In this document: positions 1 to 7,962 of the stretch, one piece after another
Layout of the letters: each line of letters opens with the position of its first letter
Position numbering within the stretch: the first letter of the stretch is position 1
Assembly (NCBI GenBank): GCA_050330095.1
Contig: JBHJOC010000038.1
Location: 7,323-71,322 of the forward strand
Length of the DNA stretch: 64,000 bases
DNA from: JBCBWG01 sp036804185
GTDB lineage: Bacteria; Pseudomonadota; Alphaproteobacteria; Rhizobiales; Hyphomicrobiaceae
Direction: 5' to 3'
The notes under the pieces: generated by a model
Seen by the model: the letters and a program-made list of their open reading frames with translations, nothing else
The model's database searches: none
What the model was told of the DNA's origin: nothing
Position numbers and translations under genes: made by a program

Positions 1-384
1 TGCAAGGATCGGATGCATGAGAAGCTCCGCACCGATGCCGGCGGCGCTGAGTTCGTTCATGACACTGTCGAGCAGAAACGGTCGATCGGGGTTGACTACG
101 GCCAGCATGGACCGCGGGCCATTGCCGGATGCGTCTGCGACCGAAAACTCGCTTGCCAGAACGGTTGGCCTGGTCGCAGGGTCAGCACTGTCAAGGGCTT
201 GCATTGCAGCCCTCGTGATCGCAACCAATTCCGCAACGGAGAGCTTGTCGAGATCGGTCGGCGTGATCCGAGCGAATAAGAGGTCGGCGAGTGCGCGGCA
301 CCGCGCGTCGGCGGCGAACACCTCGCGCACGCCCTCCAGTTGCGCCCGGAGCGCGTCCACTCTCGTATGCTCAAGCACGGCCAT
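1..384 (-). CDS. NAD-specific glutamate dehydrogenase, N-terminal part (cut by window edge)
   Basis: The reverse strand is open from an ATG at 384 to base 1, giving 128 codons with no stop, so the gene runs off the left edge. The translation ends with a segment reading RPFLLDSVMNEL followed by a short hydrophobic stretch and HPIL. That pattern is characteristic of the N-terminal regulatory region of the very large (about 1,600-residue) bacterial NAD-dependent glutamate dehydrogenases, which oxidise glutamate to 2-oxoglutarate and ammonia. A GGAG ribosome-binding site lies about 10 bases before the ATG. The catalytic domain is outside the window, so the family call rests on the N-terminus only. 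Confidence 0.8.
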   Translation of the reverse strand, partial: MAVLEHTRVDALRAQLEGVREVFAADARCRALADLLFARITPTDLDKLSVAELVAITRAAMQALDSADPATRPTVLASEFSVADASGNGPRSMLAVVNPDRPFLLDSVMNELSAAGIGAELLMHPILA

Positions 385-794
385 GGAAGGGCTCCGTTTC
401 AACGAGGGCGGCGACGCGCTACTATTGAGTGTAAAGAAGAACGTCGGCACTCAGTCACGGTCAAGCTTCGATCCCGTGATCAGAGAGTTCGAGACGCGGC
501 GGCACGCGTCTGCTGCGGTCGGTCAAGCACATTCGGGAAAGCCCGTTGCTCCGCAGCAAACCGGCAGCGTATCAATGAACTGATCCCTGCATTGGCCCCG
601 GCGACAGCCAAGGGTCAGGTCCGCACAGACGTGGCAGCAAGCTTCTCTGAAGAACTCCAAAGAAGACTGGTTCCGTCAGGTCCGCACAGACGTGGCAGCA
701 AGACCCGCGCAAATTATGGACCGCGGACAAGCTCTCTCCGATCCAGGCGGAACGGGGCAGCAGGGTCCATCGCGATGGGCGCAGTGGAGGCGAC
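385..794. other. Divergent intergenic region with a long direct repeat
   Basis: These 410 bases separate the divergent glutamate dehydrogenase and AhpD-like genes, so both promoters should lie here. Open frames crossing the region have no family features and look like chance frames. The only clear structure is a 28-base direct repeat, listed separately. Confidence 0.5.
614..702. repeat. 28-bp perfect direct repeat, 61-bp period
   Basis: The 28 bases at 614-641 recur exactly at 675-702; the shared core reads GTCCGCACAGACGTGGCAGC. The copies start 61 bases apart, with 33 unrelated bases between them. The second copy ends 92 bases before the AhpD-like start codon. It could be a pair of regulator sites or a small duplication; the sequence alone does not decide. 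Confidence 0.85.
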
Positions 795-1445
795 ATGACG
801 AGCCAGAACGATCGAATTGAGCACAGCCCTGCCAGCGCTGGGTCTCTGCACCCGACGGCGCTCGACCTTGGCCCACAGGACAACCTGCCGACCGACTTAT
901 CGGCCTACTTCGCCAAATGCGAGGATAAGCTGGGCTTCGTGCCGAATGTATTGCGAGCCTATGCGTTCAGCGCCCCGAAGCTGGCAGCCTTCATTGCGAT
1001 GGTCGACGACCTCATGCTTGCCGACAGCGGCCTGTCGAAAGTCGAGCGCGAGATGATCGCCGTCGCTGTCAGCGCTGTGAACCACTGCCACTACTGTCTA
1101 ACGGCGCATGGTGCTGCAGTTCGTGTCCGGGCGGGCAGCGCCAAGTTCGGTGACATCATGGCGCAGAACTGGCGCGCCGCGGCGCTCGATGGCCGTCAGA
1201 CGGCCATGCTGGATTTCGCCGTCAAGTTGACGGAAAGCCCGGACAAGGTACGCGAAGCCGATCGACAGGTCCTGCGGGATGCTGGTTTCTCGGACCGGGA
1301 TATCTGGGACATCGCCGCCGTCGCCGCATTCTACAATATGTCCAATCGCCTCGCCGCGGCGACCGAGATGAAGCCCAACGACGAGTATTTCGACATGGGA
1401 CGGGCGCCAAGCCGGCCAAGCGGAAGTGAGAGCGGCAAGAGCTGA
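795..1445 (+). CDS. Peroxidase-related AhpD-like (carboxymuconolactone decarboxylase superfamily) protein
   Basis: This 216-residue protein is probably a thiol-based peroxide-detoxifying enzyme of the AhpD-like superfamily. It has the family's redox core: Glu86, then Cys98-His-Tyr-Cys101 and His105. The Glu-to-Cys spacing of 12 residues matches AhpD. The length and the N-terminal part fit the uncharacterised peroxidase-related subgroup, which is longer than AhpD itself (about 175 residues). The last 15 residues are Ser/Gly-rich and probably unstructured. The ATG overlaps the word GACATGACG with no strong ribosome-binding site. The physiological reductant and substrate are unknown. The gene stands alone, with the unknown 657-residue gene 86 bases downstream. 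Confidence 0.8.
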   Translation: MTSQNDRIEHSPASAGSLHPTALDLGPQDNLPTDLSAYFAKCEDKLGFVPNVLRAYAFSAPKLAAFIAMVDDLMLADSGLSKVEREMIAVAVSAVNHCHYCLTAHGAAVRVRAGSAKFGDIMAQNWRAAALDGRQTAMLDFAVKLTESPDKVREADRQVLRDAGFSDRDIWDIAAVAAFYNMSNRLAAATEMKPNDEYFDMGRAPSRPSGSESGKS

Positions 1446-1531
1446 GGCCTGGCGTTGAGAGCGACGAGCGATAGGACGAACGCGCAACCAAACCTGAACA
1501 GAGGTCGCAGCGCGCTCGCGCATGGGGCCGT

Positions 1532-3505
1532 ATGGACGACGATCTGCACGACGACCTTCAAGATGCGATCAGCGCAGCGGTTGACCTCGTGGAGCATGTG
1601 CGCTCGGCAGATGTCCTGACGCCGGCGCACACCGAGATCATTGCTGAGAACCGTGTTGCTGCGTGGCGCGCCAACGCCCCCGAGGCCTGCGAGACCTTTT
1701 TTGACGCTGTGAGCGGTGGCCTGTGGATGGATGCCCGCATCGCGATGGACGGGATCGGCCCCGGCGTGACCCTCGATGCAGACGTCGTTAGGGCGGCGAC
1801 CTCCAGGCTTCGGGCAGCCCAACACACGCCAAGCCTCGCCGTTGCGCTTCAGTCCAGCACGAATATCAAAGCCGTCGACCTGCCAGCCGCCGGCAGCGGG
1901 ATCGCCCTTGAGAAGGCCGATCGCATTGGGACCGAGATCTGCTCGGCAGCGCACGTTGCCCTGCTGCGGGACGGGGCGATGGGCGCGCGCGCCGCGGACG
2001 AATTGCCCTGCGGCGGCGAGAGTGCGGCCGAAAGCGAGCGCGTCGCCGCCCTCGTCTCGCGTTTGATTACCCACGTGATCGCAGCCAAGCTGCCGGATGC
2101 CGCACGGTCGCAGACCAACGTGCGCCACCAGACGCCCGCCGACGACGATAATCATGCCCCGCCAGGCCGCGTTGCAACAGTGACAGATACCCGCCTTGCA
2201 AGCTTACCACCCGGACTTGCAGCGGCCGTGCGAGCCGAGAACAAGCTCCGCGCGGCGCAGATCGGTGCGATCGTCGTTGGCCCACTGTATCTTGCAGCTG
2301 CTGCAGAGGCCTGCGAACGCCTCTGGCGCATCTGGAGTCAGCCAAGCAACACACAGCACGGGGCCCTGACCCATGATCCAGAGCTTCGCGAGCGATTGGC
2401 CGCAGGGGACCTCGCCCTGGTCAGCCGCCGGCTTGCGGAGGCGGAGAGCTCGATCGTTTCTCACATGCGAACGGACTTATCTCGCGCGCACGACCTCGGC
2501 CCAGTCGCAGCCGGCTTGAGGCTCGATCGTGGCCTGCTGGCGGTCGCGGGCGGTGACGCCGATGCAGCAGCACGCCACTTCGCCCTCGGCCAGCGGCATC
2601 TGCTGCGCAATGGCTCGGTGCTGGTTGGCGAGCTTCATGCGCGAGAGGTCGAGATGCGACGTCTGGCGGCGTGGCGCTATCGTGACGTGCAGTATCGCGA
2701 CCAGTCAATCGCCTGCGCGCGGTCCCTCGTCGAGCGCTGCCCGGCCGCTCCAGCGGAGCAAGACCTTCGGCGTGCAAAGCTCGCACTGACGCGCGCATTG
2801 ATCGATCGGGGGGTGCAATGTGACGTTCGACAGGACTTGGAGGAGGCGCTCGGCACTTGTTCGCGAATCAGCAGCACCAGCCTCGAAGACCATGCGATCC
2901 TGATGCTGGAGGCTCTCACAGCCCATCGCCATTTGGCGCTTCTCGGGCATGACGAAAGCCGGTTCAATGCCTGCATCGAGCGTGCACGCTCCGAGCGCGC
3001 CAAGCTTGGAACGTCGAGCCCACCCTCAGATATGCTCGCGACCATCGTCGCCGCCCTCAACCTGGAGGAGGTCATCGCGGTTTGTGGTCTTGTCCTCGTG
3101 TCAGAAGACCAGGCTCTGATGGAACTCGTCGCAGGCCATTGTGACACAGTTGCCTCAATCGAGCCTTTGAACCTCGGCCCACTGGCGCTGACGCGCCTGC
3201 CGTCAGCTGCTGTTGCCACGACCCGCCTTCGAGTCCGGCGCGCACTCGCCCCGGAACCCTCGGCGGCGAACGCTCGGCAAGCGTGCCTTGATGCTGCTGC
3301 CGAGACGATCAAATTGCACGGGGCGATCATCTCACCAATCGAGCTCGCGCTCATGGAATTCGATATCGCACGCCTGAAAGCCCGGATCGCACTCGACGCG
3401 CAGGACCCCAAGCTTGCCATCGAAGCCCTCGATCTGCGCGACAACGCCCTCCTGGTGCTGAGGCTCGCCGAGCACCCGTTCGTCGAAACCGTGGATGACG
3501 GATGA
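1532..3505 (+). CDS. Unknown 657-residue alpha-helical protein upstream of ParA-like ATPase
   Basis: I do not recognise this protein. It is Ala/Leu/Arg-rich and appears almost wholly helical, with no signal peptide and one possible hydrophobic stretch near residues 245-262. The second half (about 290-640) has repeated helical pairs that resemble tetratricopeptide-type solenoids, but no clean TPR consensus. Residues 195-230 are rich in Pro, Asp and Gln and look like a linker between two helical parts. Codon use is like the neighbours, and the long frame with high third-position GC supports a real gene. It ends 181 bases before the ParA-like gene in the same direction, so a shared role is possible but unproven. 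Confidence 0.65.
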   Translation: MDDDLHDDLQDAISAAVDLVEHVRSADVLTPAHTEIIAENRVAAWRANAPEACETFFDAVSGGLWMDARIAMDGIGPGVTLDADVVRAATSRLRAAQHTPSLAVALQSSTNIKAVDLPAAGSGIALEKADRIGTEICSAAHVALLRDGAMGARAADELPCGGESAAESERVAALVSRLITHVIAAKLPDAARSQTNVRHQTPADDDNHAPPGRVATVTDTRLASLPPGLAAAVRAENKLRAAQIGAIVVGPLYLAAAAEACERLWRIWSQPSNTQHGALTHDPELRERLAAGDLALVSRRLAEAESSIVSHMRTDLSRAHDLGPVAAGLRLDRGLLAVAGGDADAAARHFALGQRHLLRNGSVLVGELHAREVEMRRLAAWRYRDVQYRDQSIACARSLVERCPAAPAEQDLRRAKLALTRALIDRGVQCDVRQDLEEALGTCSRISSTSLEDHAILMLEALTAHRHLALLGHDESRFNACIERARSERAKLGTSSPPSDMLATIVAALNLEEVIAVCGLVLVSEDQALMELVAGHCDTVASIEPLNLGPLALTRLPSAAVATTRLRVRRALAPEPSAANARQACLDAAAETIKLHGAIISPIELALMEFDIARLKARIALDAQDPKLAIEALDLRDNALLVLRLAEHPFVETVDDG

Positions 3506-3686
3506 CGACGATCCGGCGGGCTGCGGGATCAGACCGGGGCGCGGGCACACAGGGAGCATCGAAACTGACGCGCAGCGGTCATAGCAATGCTGCAAGATGT
3601 TGACGTTACGCTATAGTCCGAGCCGGTCGGCGCGCTCCGCGTGCACACACGGAATTTTGCACGAACACCATAAGGAAAGCGTCCAC

Positions 3687-4529
3687 ATGCGAAATGCGAT
3701 CGCGGTGATGAACACCAAGGGTGGGGTCGGCAAATCCACGATCCTGCTGGCGATCGCCGAGACGCTCGCCGTGTTCCATGGCAAGCGCGTCCTGGTCATC
3801 GATAGCGATGCACAATCGAGCATCAGTTCGATGCTTATGGCAACGACTCAACTCTACCAGCTCCAGTCGACCAACCGCACGATCGTCGACTTCCTGATTG
3901 GCGCAGTCCTCGAGCAGACCATAACGGATTGGCGTAGTTTCGTTGTCAGTGGTGTCTCAGATGTCGATGATGCGACGGGCATCCACCTCTTTCCAAGCGA
4001 CGTGCAATTGACGCTGTTCGAACGCGAAGTGTCGCGCGAGAGCCTGCACGGCATGCTGCGCTCCGCGATCGCAGCTTTGCTGCACGATGCGCGGCACGCG
4101 TTTGACGTTGTCCTGATCGACTGCCCGCCCGGACTGTCCGTTTTGACCGAAAGCTGGCTGCGCGAGGCCGACTATCACATCACGCCGACGAAGGCGGACT
4201 ACATCTCGACCTGCGCCCTCGAGGTTTTCCGAAGATTCAAGGCGCTTGACCCTCATATGGGGTTCGCTCAAAACCTCGGCGTCGTCGTCAACATGTTCGA
4301 TCCGACGTCGCCGCAGGACGCGGCCTATCTGAAGTGGCTGCAGCAGACTGCAGACAACCATTGCTTTGCAAGCGTCATCCCACGCATGAACCTGCTGCAA
4401 GATGCGGCGCGGCGCCAATTGGAGACGCGGTCGTATTCCGCCAAGTATCCCGGTGAAGCGGGTCGGGCAATCAAGCAGCTCACCGCGGAAGTGCTTGCAA
4501 GACTTGCAGCCGAGGAGCCAAGCCCCTGA
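3687..4529 (+). CDS. Orphan ParA/Soj-family P-loop ATPase
   Basis: This 280-residue protein belongs to the ParA/MinD ATPases, which bind ATP as dimers and position DNA or protein cargo. The deviant Walker A motif KGGVGKST spans residues 11-18, with the signature lysine at 11. The Walker A' aspartate is Asp39 in VLVIDSDAQ, and DCPPG at 145-149 is the Walker B region. I start it at 3687 rather than the upstream frame start at 3597, because the Walker motif then sits at the N-terminus as in the family and AAGGAA precedes the ATG by about 10 bases. No parB gene or obvious parS array is nearby, so it is not the chromosomal parAB pair. Its partner may be the preceding unknown protein. Confidence 0.85.
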   Translation: MRNAIAVMNTKGGVGKSTILLAIAETLAVFHGKRVLVIDSDAQSSISSMLMATTQLYQLQSTNRTIVDFLIGAVLEQTITDWRSFVVSGVSDVDDATGIHLFPSDVQLTLFEREVSRESLHGMLRSAIAALLHDARHAFDVVLIDCPPGLSVLTESWLREADYHITPTKADYISTCALEVFRRFKALDPHMGFAQNLGVVVNMFDPTSPQDAAYLKWLQQTADNHCFASVIPRMNLLQDAARRQLETRSYSAKYPGEAGRAIKQLTAEVLARLAAEEPSP

Positions 4530-4580
4530 AGAGCGTGTTTTACGCGGCACGAGATCGAATAGGTTGCTCGCACACTTGAT

Positions 4581-4643
4581 CTTGCGAAGTTTGTTTCGGC
4601 GCCTGACGAGACTGACAAGCGAACTCCGGAACGCGGCTACTCG
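4581..4643. repeat. Palindromic intergenic repeat, family A (copy 1)
   Basis: An imperfect palindrome sharing the core TTTCGGCGCCTGACGAG and GAACTCCGGAACGCGG with seven other copies in this window. It lies between the ParA gene and tRNA-Gly. RNA from it should fold into a long hairpin. Confidence 0.75.
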
Positions 4644-4758
4644 TGTCCGAGAAAATGGGACACGGTCGGGGCCTGTGCCGGCGCAAATCTGACTTGCCTT
4701 GCGACCGCGTTTGCTCCATACACCCGATCTCGCGGCATCCACGGGTGTGGACAGGGAA

Positions 4759-4833
4759 GCGGGCGTAGCTCAGGGGTAGAGCATCACCTTGCCAAGGTGA
4801 GGGTCGGGCGTTCGAATCGCCTCGCCCGCTCCA
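4759..4833 (+). tRNA. tRNA-Gly (GCC anticodon)
   Basis: The sequence folds as a 75-base cloverleaf. The acceptor arm GCGGGCG pairs with CGCCCGC, the D arm is GCTC/GAGC, and the anticodon stem is TCACC/GGTGA around the loop TTGCCAA (anticodon GCC, glycine). The T loop is TTCGAAT. Discriminator T and an encoded CCA complete the 3' end. No other tRNA is adjacent. Confidence 0.97.
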
Positions 4834-5002
4834 AGTCGCGATTGAGCGCAAATAACCGTCAAGTCAAAGATCCCTGCCTCGAACGTCAGGGGAAGCCCGT
4901 GCGTCGTTTCCAAGCGCCGCAGGCCGTTCACCGATGTGAGCGTACGCGCAGCGGTCGTTGGGTTGTTCCTGGTCTAACAGCAGCGAAACGCACGAGGCCG
5001 CG

Positions 5003-5076
5003 CTAGGACCCGCTTTCCGTAGGTTCGTGAGTTGCCCTCTTCAGGCGCTGAAGCAAACTTCGGTACGTAAAGGGTC
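5003..5076. repeat. Palindromic intergenic repeat, family A (copy 2)
   Basis: Begins with CTAGGACCCGCTTTCCG and contains TCAGGCGCTGAAGCAAACTTCGG, a degenerate form of the family A right half. The same CTAGGACCCGCTTT start is seen in copy 3 at 5818 and in the family B copy at 8680. Confidence 0.65.
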
Positions 5077-5100
5077 AGGGGAACATCATGACCTCGTAGC

Positions 5101-5180
5101 GCTTTTCGATCAGAAGGTCCTGGCAAGCGGGTGCACCGAATCGTCCAGGGGATTTCTGATCAATGGTACGAGACGCTTTG
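5101..5180. repeat. Palindromic intergenic repeat, family B (copy 1)
   Basis: Opens with GCTTTTCGATCAGAAGGTCC and closes with the inverted form GGGGATTTCTGATCAA...GCTTTG. The CTTTTCGATCAGAAG...CCTG word recurs at 8688, 38440 (inverted) and 45046. Confidence 0.6.
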
Positions 5181-5299
5181 AGGCCGAAGCCGTGAGGCAC
5201 TGCTGGAGCCTCGAGCCCTTTCCAAGTATGGTCTGGCCGTGCGGGGGTGCAGATGCGGTCAGCGCACCACACCTGCAGGATGTAAGCCTTGGAAACCCC

Positions 5300-5821
5300 A
5301 TGCTGAAGCTGCTTCGCCGGACGGATATCCTGGCCCTGTTGGATGAACTCGGCATCACAACATCGACGCGGGACCACCATGCTGTGTTCACCGTCGCGGA
5401 ATCAGAGGCCCTGCATCGAGAAATTGCCGGCGCCCATACGAAGAACCTCTTCTTCAAGGACGCGAAAGGTGCGCTGTTCCTCTTGGTCGCAGAAGCGCAT
5501 GCCGAGATCGACTTGAAGCGCCTCCATCGCGTCATCGGCTGTGCACGTCTCAGTTTCGGAAGGCCCGAGCTGCTCATGGACGTTCTCGGGGTCACGCCGG
5601 GCTCTGTCACCGCGTTCTCGATCGTCAACGACGCTGACCACCGGGTGACGCTTCTCCTCGATGCAACGCTTGCGCGCGCCGACGTCATAAATTGCCATCC
5701 GATGACCAACGATGCGACAACGTCAATCCGGCGACAGGATCTGCTGCGCTTCTTCGAGCATTGCGGCCATCCTCCGAAAGTGGTTGATCTTGCTGCAACG
5801 CCGCCAGAGGTTCGAAGCTAG
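5300..5821 (+). CDS. Prolyl-tRNA editing protein, YbaK/ProX deacylase family
   Basis: This 173-residue cytoplasmic protein matches stand-alone trans-editing deacylases of the YbaK/ProXp-ala type, which hydrolyse mischarged aminoacyl-tRNA such as Ala-tRNA-Pro. Family features are HHAVFTVAESEAL near residue 26, a KNLFFKD motif near 47 (the conserved lysine is needed for catalysis in the family), and a GVTPGSVTAF segment near 95 forming the substrate pocket. The length is typical (about 170). I chose the ATG at 5300 because the frame further upstream has no homologous character. The TAG stop overlaps the CTAG that opens the next palindromic repeat. Exact specificity (Ala versus Cys) is not certain. 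Confidence 0.85.
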   Translation: MLKLLRRTDILALLDELGITTSTRDHHAVFTVAESEALHREIAGAHTKNLFFKDAKGALFLLVAEAHAEIDLKRLHRVIGCARLSFGRPELLMDVLGVTPGSVTAFSIVNDADHRVTLLLDATLARADVINCHPMTNDATTSIRRQDLLRFFEHCGHPPKVVDLAATPPEVRS

Positions 5822-5889
5822 GACCCGCTTTCTGCCGTTTGTCAGACAGCCTTGTCAGGCAGCGAAACGAACTACGGGAAGCAAAGGAT
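5818..5889. repeat. Palindromic intergenic repeat, family A (copy 3), overlapping a stop codon
   Basis: Starts CTAGGACCCGCTTTCTG and continues with TTGTCAGGCAGCGAAACGAAC. The first four bases contain the stop codon of the deacylase gene, so the element is fused directly to the end of that gene. Confidence 0.7.
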
Positions 5890-5890
5890 A

Positions 5891-5962
5891 CTAGTGTCGT
5901 GAACGCGAAATTCGTTCGGTGGGGGCTGAAGAACGAGGCAAATTTCGCGATCACAACACTAG
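5891..5962. repeat. Inverted repeat D1
   Basis: The left end CTAGTGTCGTGAACGCGAAATT mirrors the right end AATTTCGCGATCACAACACTAG, so the 72-base element is bounded by CTAG-type ends. The arms match with a few mismatches, and the central part GTTCGGTGGGGGCTGAAGAAC also pairs in part. Confidence 0.8.
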
Positions 5963-5975
5963 AAAATTCAATGGC

Positions 5976-6054
5976 CTAGTGTGATTCAGACCGAGAAGTC
6001 CGCCTCTACACCCGGCCGAAAATGATGCAGCGGACTTCTCGGTCATCACACGAG
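5976..6054. repeat. Inverted repeat D2
   Basis: The arm CCGAGAAGTCCGC near the left end is exactly mirrored by GCGGACTTCTCGG near the right end. The outer ends CTAGTGTGAT and ATCACACGAG also mirror each other. The transcript would form a long hairpin with an internal loop of about 20 bases. Confidence 0.85.
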
Positions 6055-6140
6055 TGTTGCGTCACGAACGCTTGGTCCCCACCTTCTGCAGTCGCGCCTG
6101 CCAAGCGTTAGCGACATAGGCAACACGAGACGCATGGAGC

Positions 6141-6218
6141 TACTCGTGTTCCCTGTGTCTCCGAAACTTGGTCCATCGGGTGCTGCCAAGGAAACCAAGT
6201 TTCGGAGACGGAACGCTA
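6141..6218. repeat. Inverted repeat, family C (copy 1)
   Basis: GTCTCCGAAACTTGGT is mirrored by ACCAAGTTTCGGAGAC about 22 bases later, followed by GGAACGCTAG. A second copy of the right half with the same CATCGGGTGCTGC-like loop is at 8618-8683. Confidence 0.8.
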
Positions 6219-6296
6219 GTCGGCGCGATCGACGTTGGCCTTGGCCAAGATTTCGAGAGACTGACGTCTCATGCGAGGCACAGGAGTAATACGGTC

Positions 6297-7226
6297 ATGA
6301 AGTTGTTCGGTGGATCGAAGCGGACGACACCGCCTGCCGATCAAGGCGCAGCGAATTCTACGGTGGTCGATGCGACCACGGCAACGTTCGTCAAGGACGT
6401 GATCGAAGCGTCTCGCACCCAACTGGTCATCGTCGATTTTTGGGCGGACTGGTGCGGCCCGTGCCGGCAACTCACGCCGGTGCTCGAGCGCGTGGTCAAT
6501 TCGTTCGGCGGAGCGGTTAAGCTGGTCAAGGTCAATGTCGACCAAAATCAGGCGCTTGCGGCCCAGTTGCGCATCCAATCGCTGCCAACTGTCTATGCCT
6601 TCAAGGATGGCAGGCCGGTTGATGGGTTCATGGGTGCGCTGCCGGAAAGCGGCGTGCGTGAGTTCATCACGCGGTGCGGCGCCCAGACCGCCGAGGAAGC
6701 CAGCATCGATGATGCGCTTGAGATGGCACAGGAGGCGCTCGACGCGGGCGACCTGCAGCAGGCAGCGACGCTCTATGCAGCCGTTCTGCAAGAGGACCAG
6801 CAGAACGCGCGCGCGCTTGCGGGACTTGCGACGTGCTACCTGAAAAGCGGGGACGTCAAGCGGGCGGAACAAACGCTGGCCCTCGTGCCGCCGGATAAGG
6901 CGAAGGAAACCGTGGTCGTCTCCACGCGGGCGGCGATCGAGCTTGCCGGAGTTGCCGCAAACGTCGGCCCGATGGACAAGCTGGAGGCAGCCGTGACCGC
7001 CGATCCGAATAATCACCAGGCGCGGCTCGATCTGGCGCTTGCCGCTGCAGCCGCTGGCCAAAAAGACAAAGCGGTTGCTGAATTGATCGAGATCTTCAGG
7101 CGCGACCGTACATGGAACGAGGACGCAGCGCCCAAGCAAATGCTCAAATTCTTCGAGGCCTGGGGTCCGAAGGAGAAAGCGACAATCGAGGGCCGACGGC
7201 TGCTCTCTTCATTGATGTTCTCCTGA
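6297..7226 (+). CDS. Thioredoxin with C-terminal TPR region (YbbN-like co-chaperone)
   Basis: This 309-residue protein joins a thioredoxin fold (about residues 20-130) with the redox motif WCGPC at 52-56 to a helical TPR-like region (about 135-305). That layout matches the YbbN/CnoX co-chaperone family, which holds oxidised or unfolding proteins and hands them to chaperones. In the alphaproteobacterial members the CxxC is present, as here. I start it at 6297 because AGGAG is 11 bases upstream and the 43-residue upstream extension comes from repeat DNA. It is followed 55 bases later by the LON-domain gene and then the Trm112 gene, a conserved trio in this order of bacteria. Confidence 0.92.
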   Translation: MKLFGGSKRTTPPADQGAANSTVVDATTATFVKDVIEASRTQLVIVDFWADWCGPCRQLTPVLERVVNSFGGAVKLVKVNVDQNQALAAQLRIQSLPTVYAFKDGRPVDGFMGALPESGVREFITRCGAQTAEEASIDDALEMAQEALDAGDLQQAATLYAAVLQEDQQNARALAGLATCYLKSGDVKRAEQTLALVPPDKAKETVVVSTRAAIELAGVAANVGPMDKLEAAVTADPNNHQARLDLALAAAAAGQKDKAVAELIEIFRRDRTWNEDAAPKQMLKFFEAWGPKEKATIEGRRLLSSLMFS

Positions 7227-7281
7227 CCGTCTGGCGGGCCAAACGCGCCGTCGCCGCTCGGCCAAACGGCGAGGTTTGACG

Positions 7282-7962
7282 ATGTTCACAGATAAGTATC
7301 GCAGCCCATCGGACCTGCCGAGCCAACTGCCGGTCTTCCCGCTGAAGGGCGCGCTACTGCTTCCCCGTGCGACGCTCCCGCTGAATATCTTCGAGCCGCG
7401 ATACCTCGCGATGATCGATGACGTCATCTCCGGCGACCGGATTCTCGGGATGGTTCAGCCTGGTGGCGGGAGCGGTGAGGAGAGCCCGCTTGGCAAATCG
7501 AGCGATGTCCGCAGTGTGGGCTGCGCTGGCCGCCTCTCGGCTTACCAGGAGCTCGATGACGGAAGGGTTCTGATTTCGCTCACCGGCCTCTGTCGTTACC
7601 GGATCGTCGAAGAAGTGACGCGCGTGACGCCTTACCGCTCGTTCGTCGTCGACTACAAACCCTACGAGAATGATCTCATCGCAGGTTTCGGCGAGGACGA
7701 GGTCGATCGGGACAAGCTGCACCGCGTCCTCAAGTCTTACCTTGAAACGAACCGACTGAGCGCCGACTGGCGCGCAATTGCGAATGCCTCGACCGAGTTG
7801 CTGATCAACGCATTGTCTGTCATCAGCCCGTTCGGCTCTGAAGAAAAGCAAGCGCTGCTCGAGGCTCCGACATTGAAAGACCGGGCGAACGTATTGATCG
7901 CGCTCACCGAAATGGAACTTGCCTCGGGTGACGGCGGGAGCGGCGGCGGCATGATCCAATAA
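7282..7962 (+). CDS. LON substrate-binding-domain protein
   Basis: This 226-residue protein contains only the N-terminal LON domain (PUA-like), without the AAA+ or protease parts of Lon. Residues 12-30 read LPVFPLKGALLLPRATLPL, then NIFEPRYLAMI, the standard opening of the domain. Such stand-alone proteins are common beside thioredoxin genes in Rhizobiales; their role in substrate recognition is presumed. The ATG at 7282 follows GAGG by seven bases; a TTG two codons earlier is an alternative. The C-terminus is Gly-rich and probably flexible. Confidence 0.88.
   Translation: MFTDKYRSPSDLPSQLPVFPLKGALLLPRATLPLNIFEPRYLAMIDDVISGDRILGMVQPGGGSGEESPLGKSSDVRSVGCAGRLSAYQELDDGRVLISLTGLCRYRIVEEVTRVTPYRSFVVDYKPYENDLIAGFGEDEVDRDKLHRVLKSYLETNRLSADWRAIANASTELLINALSVISPFGSEEKQALLEAPTLKDRANVLIALTEMELASGDGGSGGGMIQ

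Larger units (their letters stand above)
4834..5299. other. Intergenic region with repeat copies A2 and B1
   Basis: This stretch between tRNA-Gly and the deacylase gene holds no convincing gene. An upstream in-frame extension of the deacylase begins at 4958, but it is compositionally unlike the family. Two palindromic repeats (5003-5076 and 5101-5180) fill the middle. The deacylase promoter should lie after 5180. Confidence 0.5.
5822..6296. other. Gene-free block made almost wholly of palindromic repeats
   Basis: This stretch contains, in order, the rest of A3, inverted repeat D1, inverted repeat D2, a fragment resembling family C/E (6053-6080), and C1. The thioredoxin promoter must lie within or after these. 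A ribosome-binding site AGGAG for the thioredoxin gene is at 6281-6285. Confidence 0.6.

Noticed and set aside
17..583. 188-residue plus-strand frame at the left edge
   Set aside because: It lies opposite the glutamate dehydrogenase N-terminus, which has clear family features, and has no features of its own.
1331..2155. 274-residue minus-strand frame opposite the unknown 657-residue gene
   Set aside because: It is a shadow frame in GC-rich DNA, composed of Arg/Gly-rich sequence without motifs.
5003..6218. Possible CRISPR-like array
   Set aside because: The repeats are palindromes of different families with unequal spacing, with no constant direct repeat and spacer pattern, and there are no cas genes in the window.
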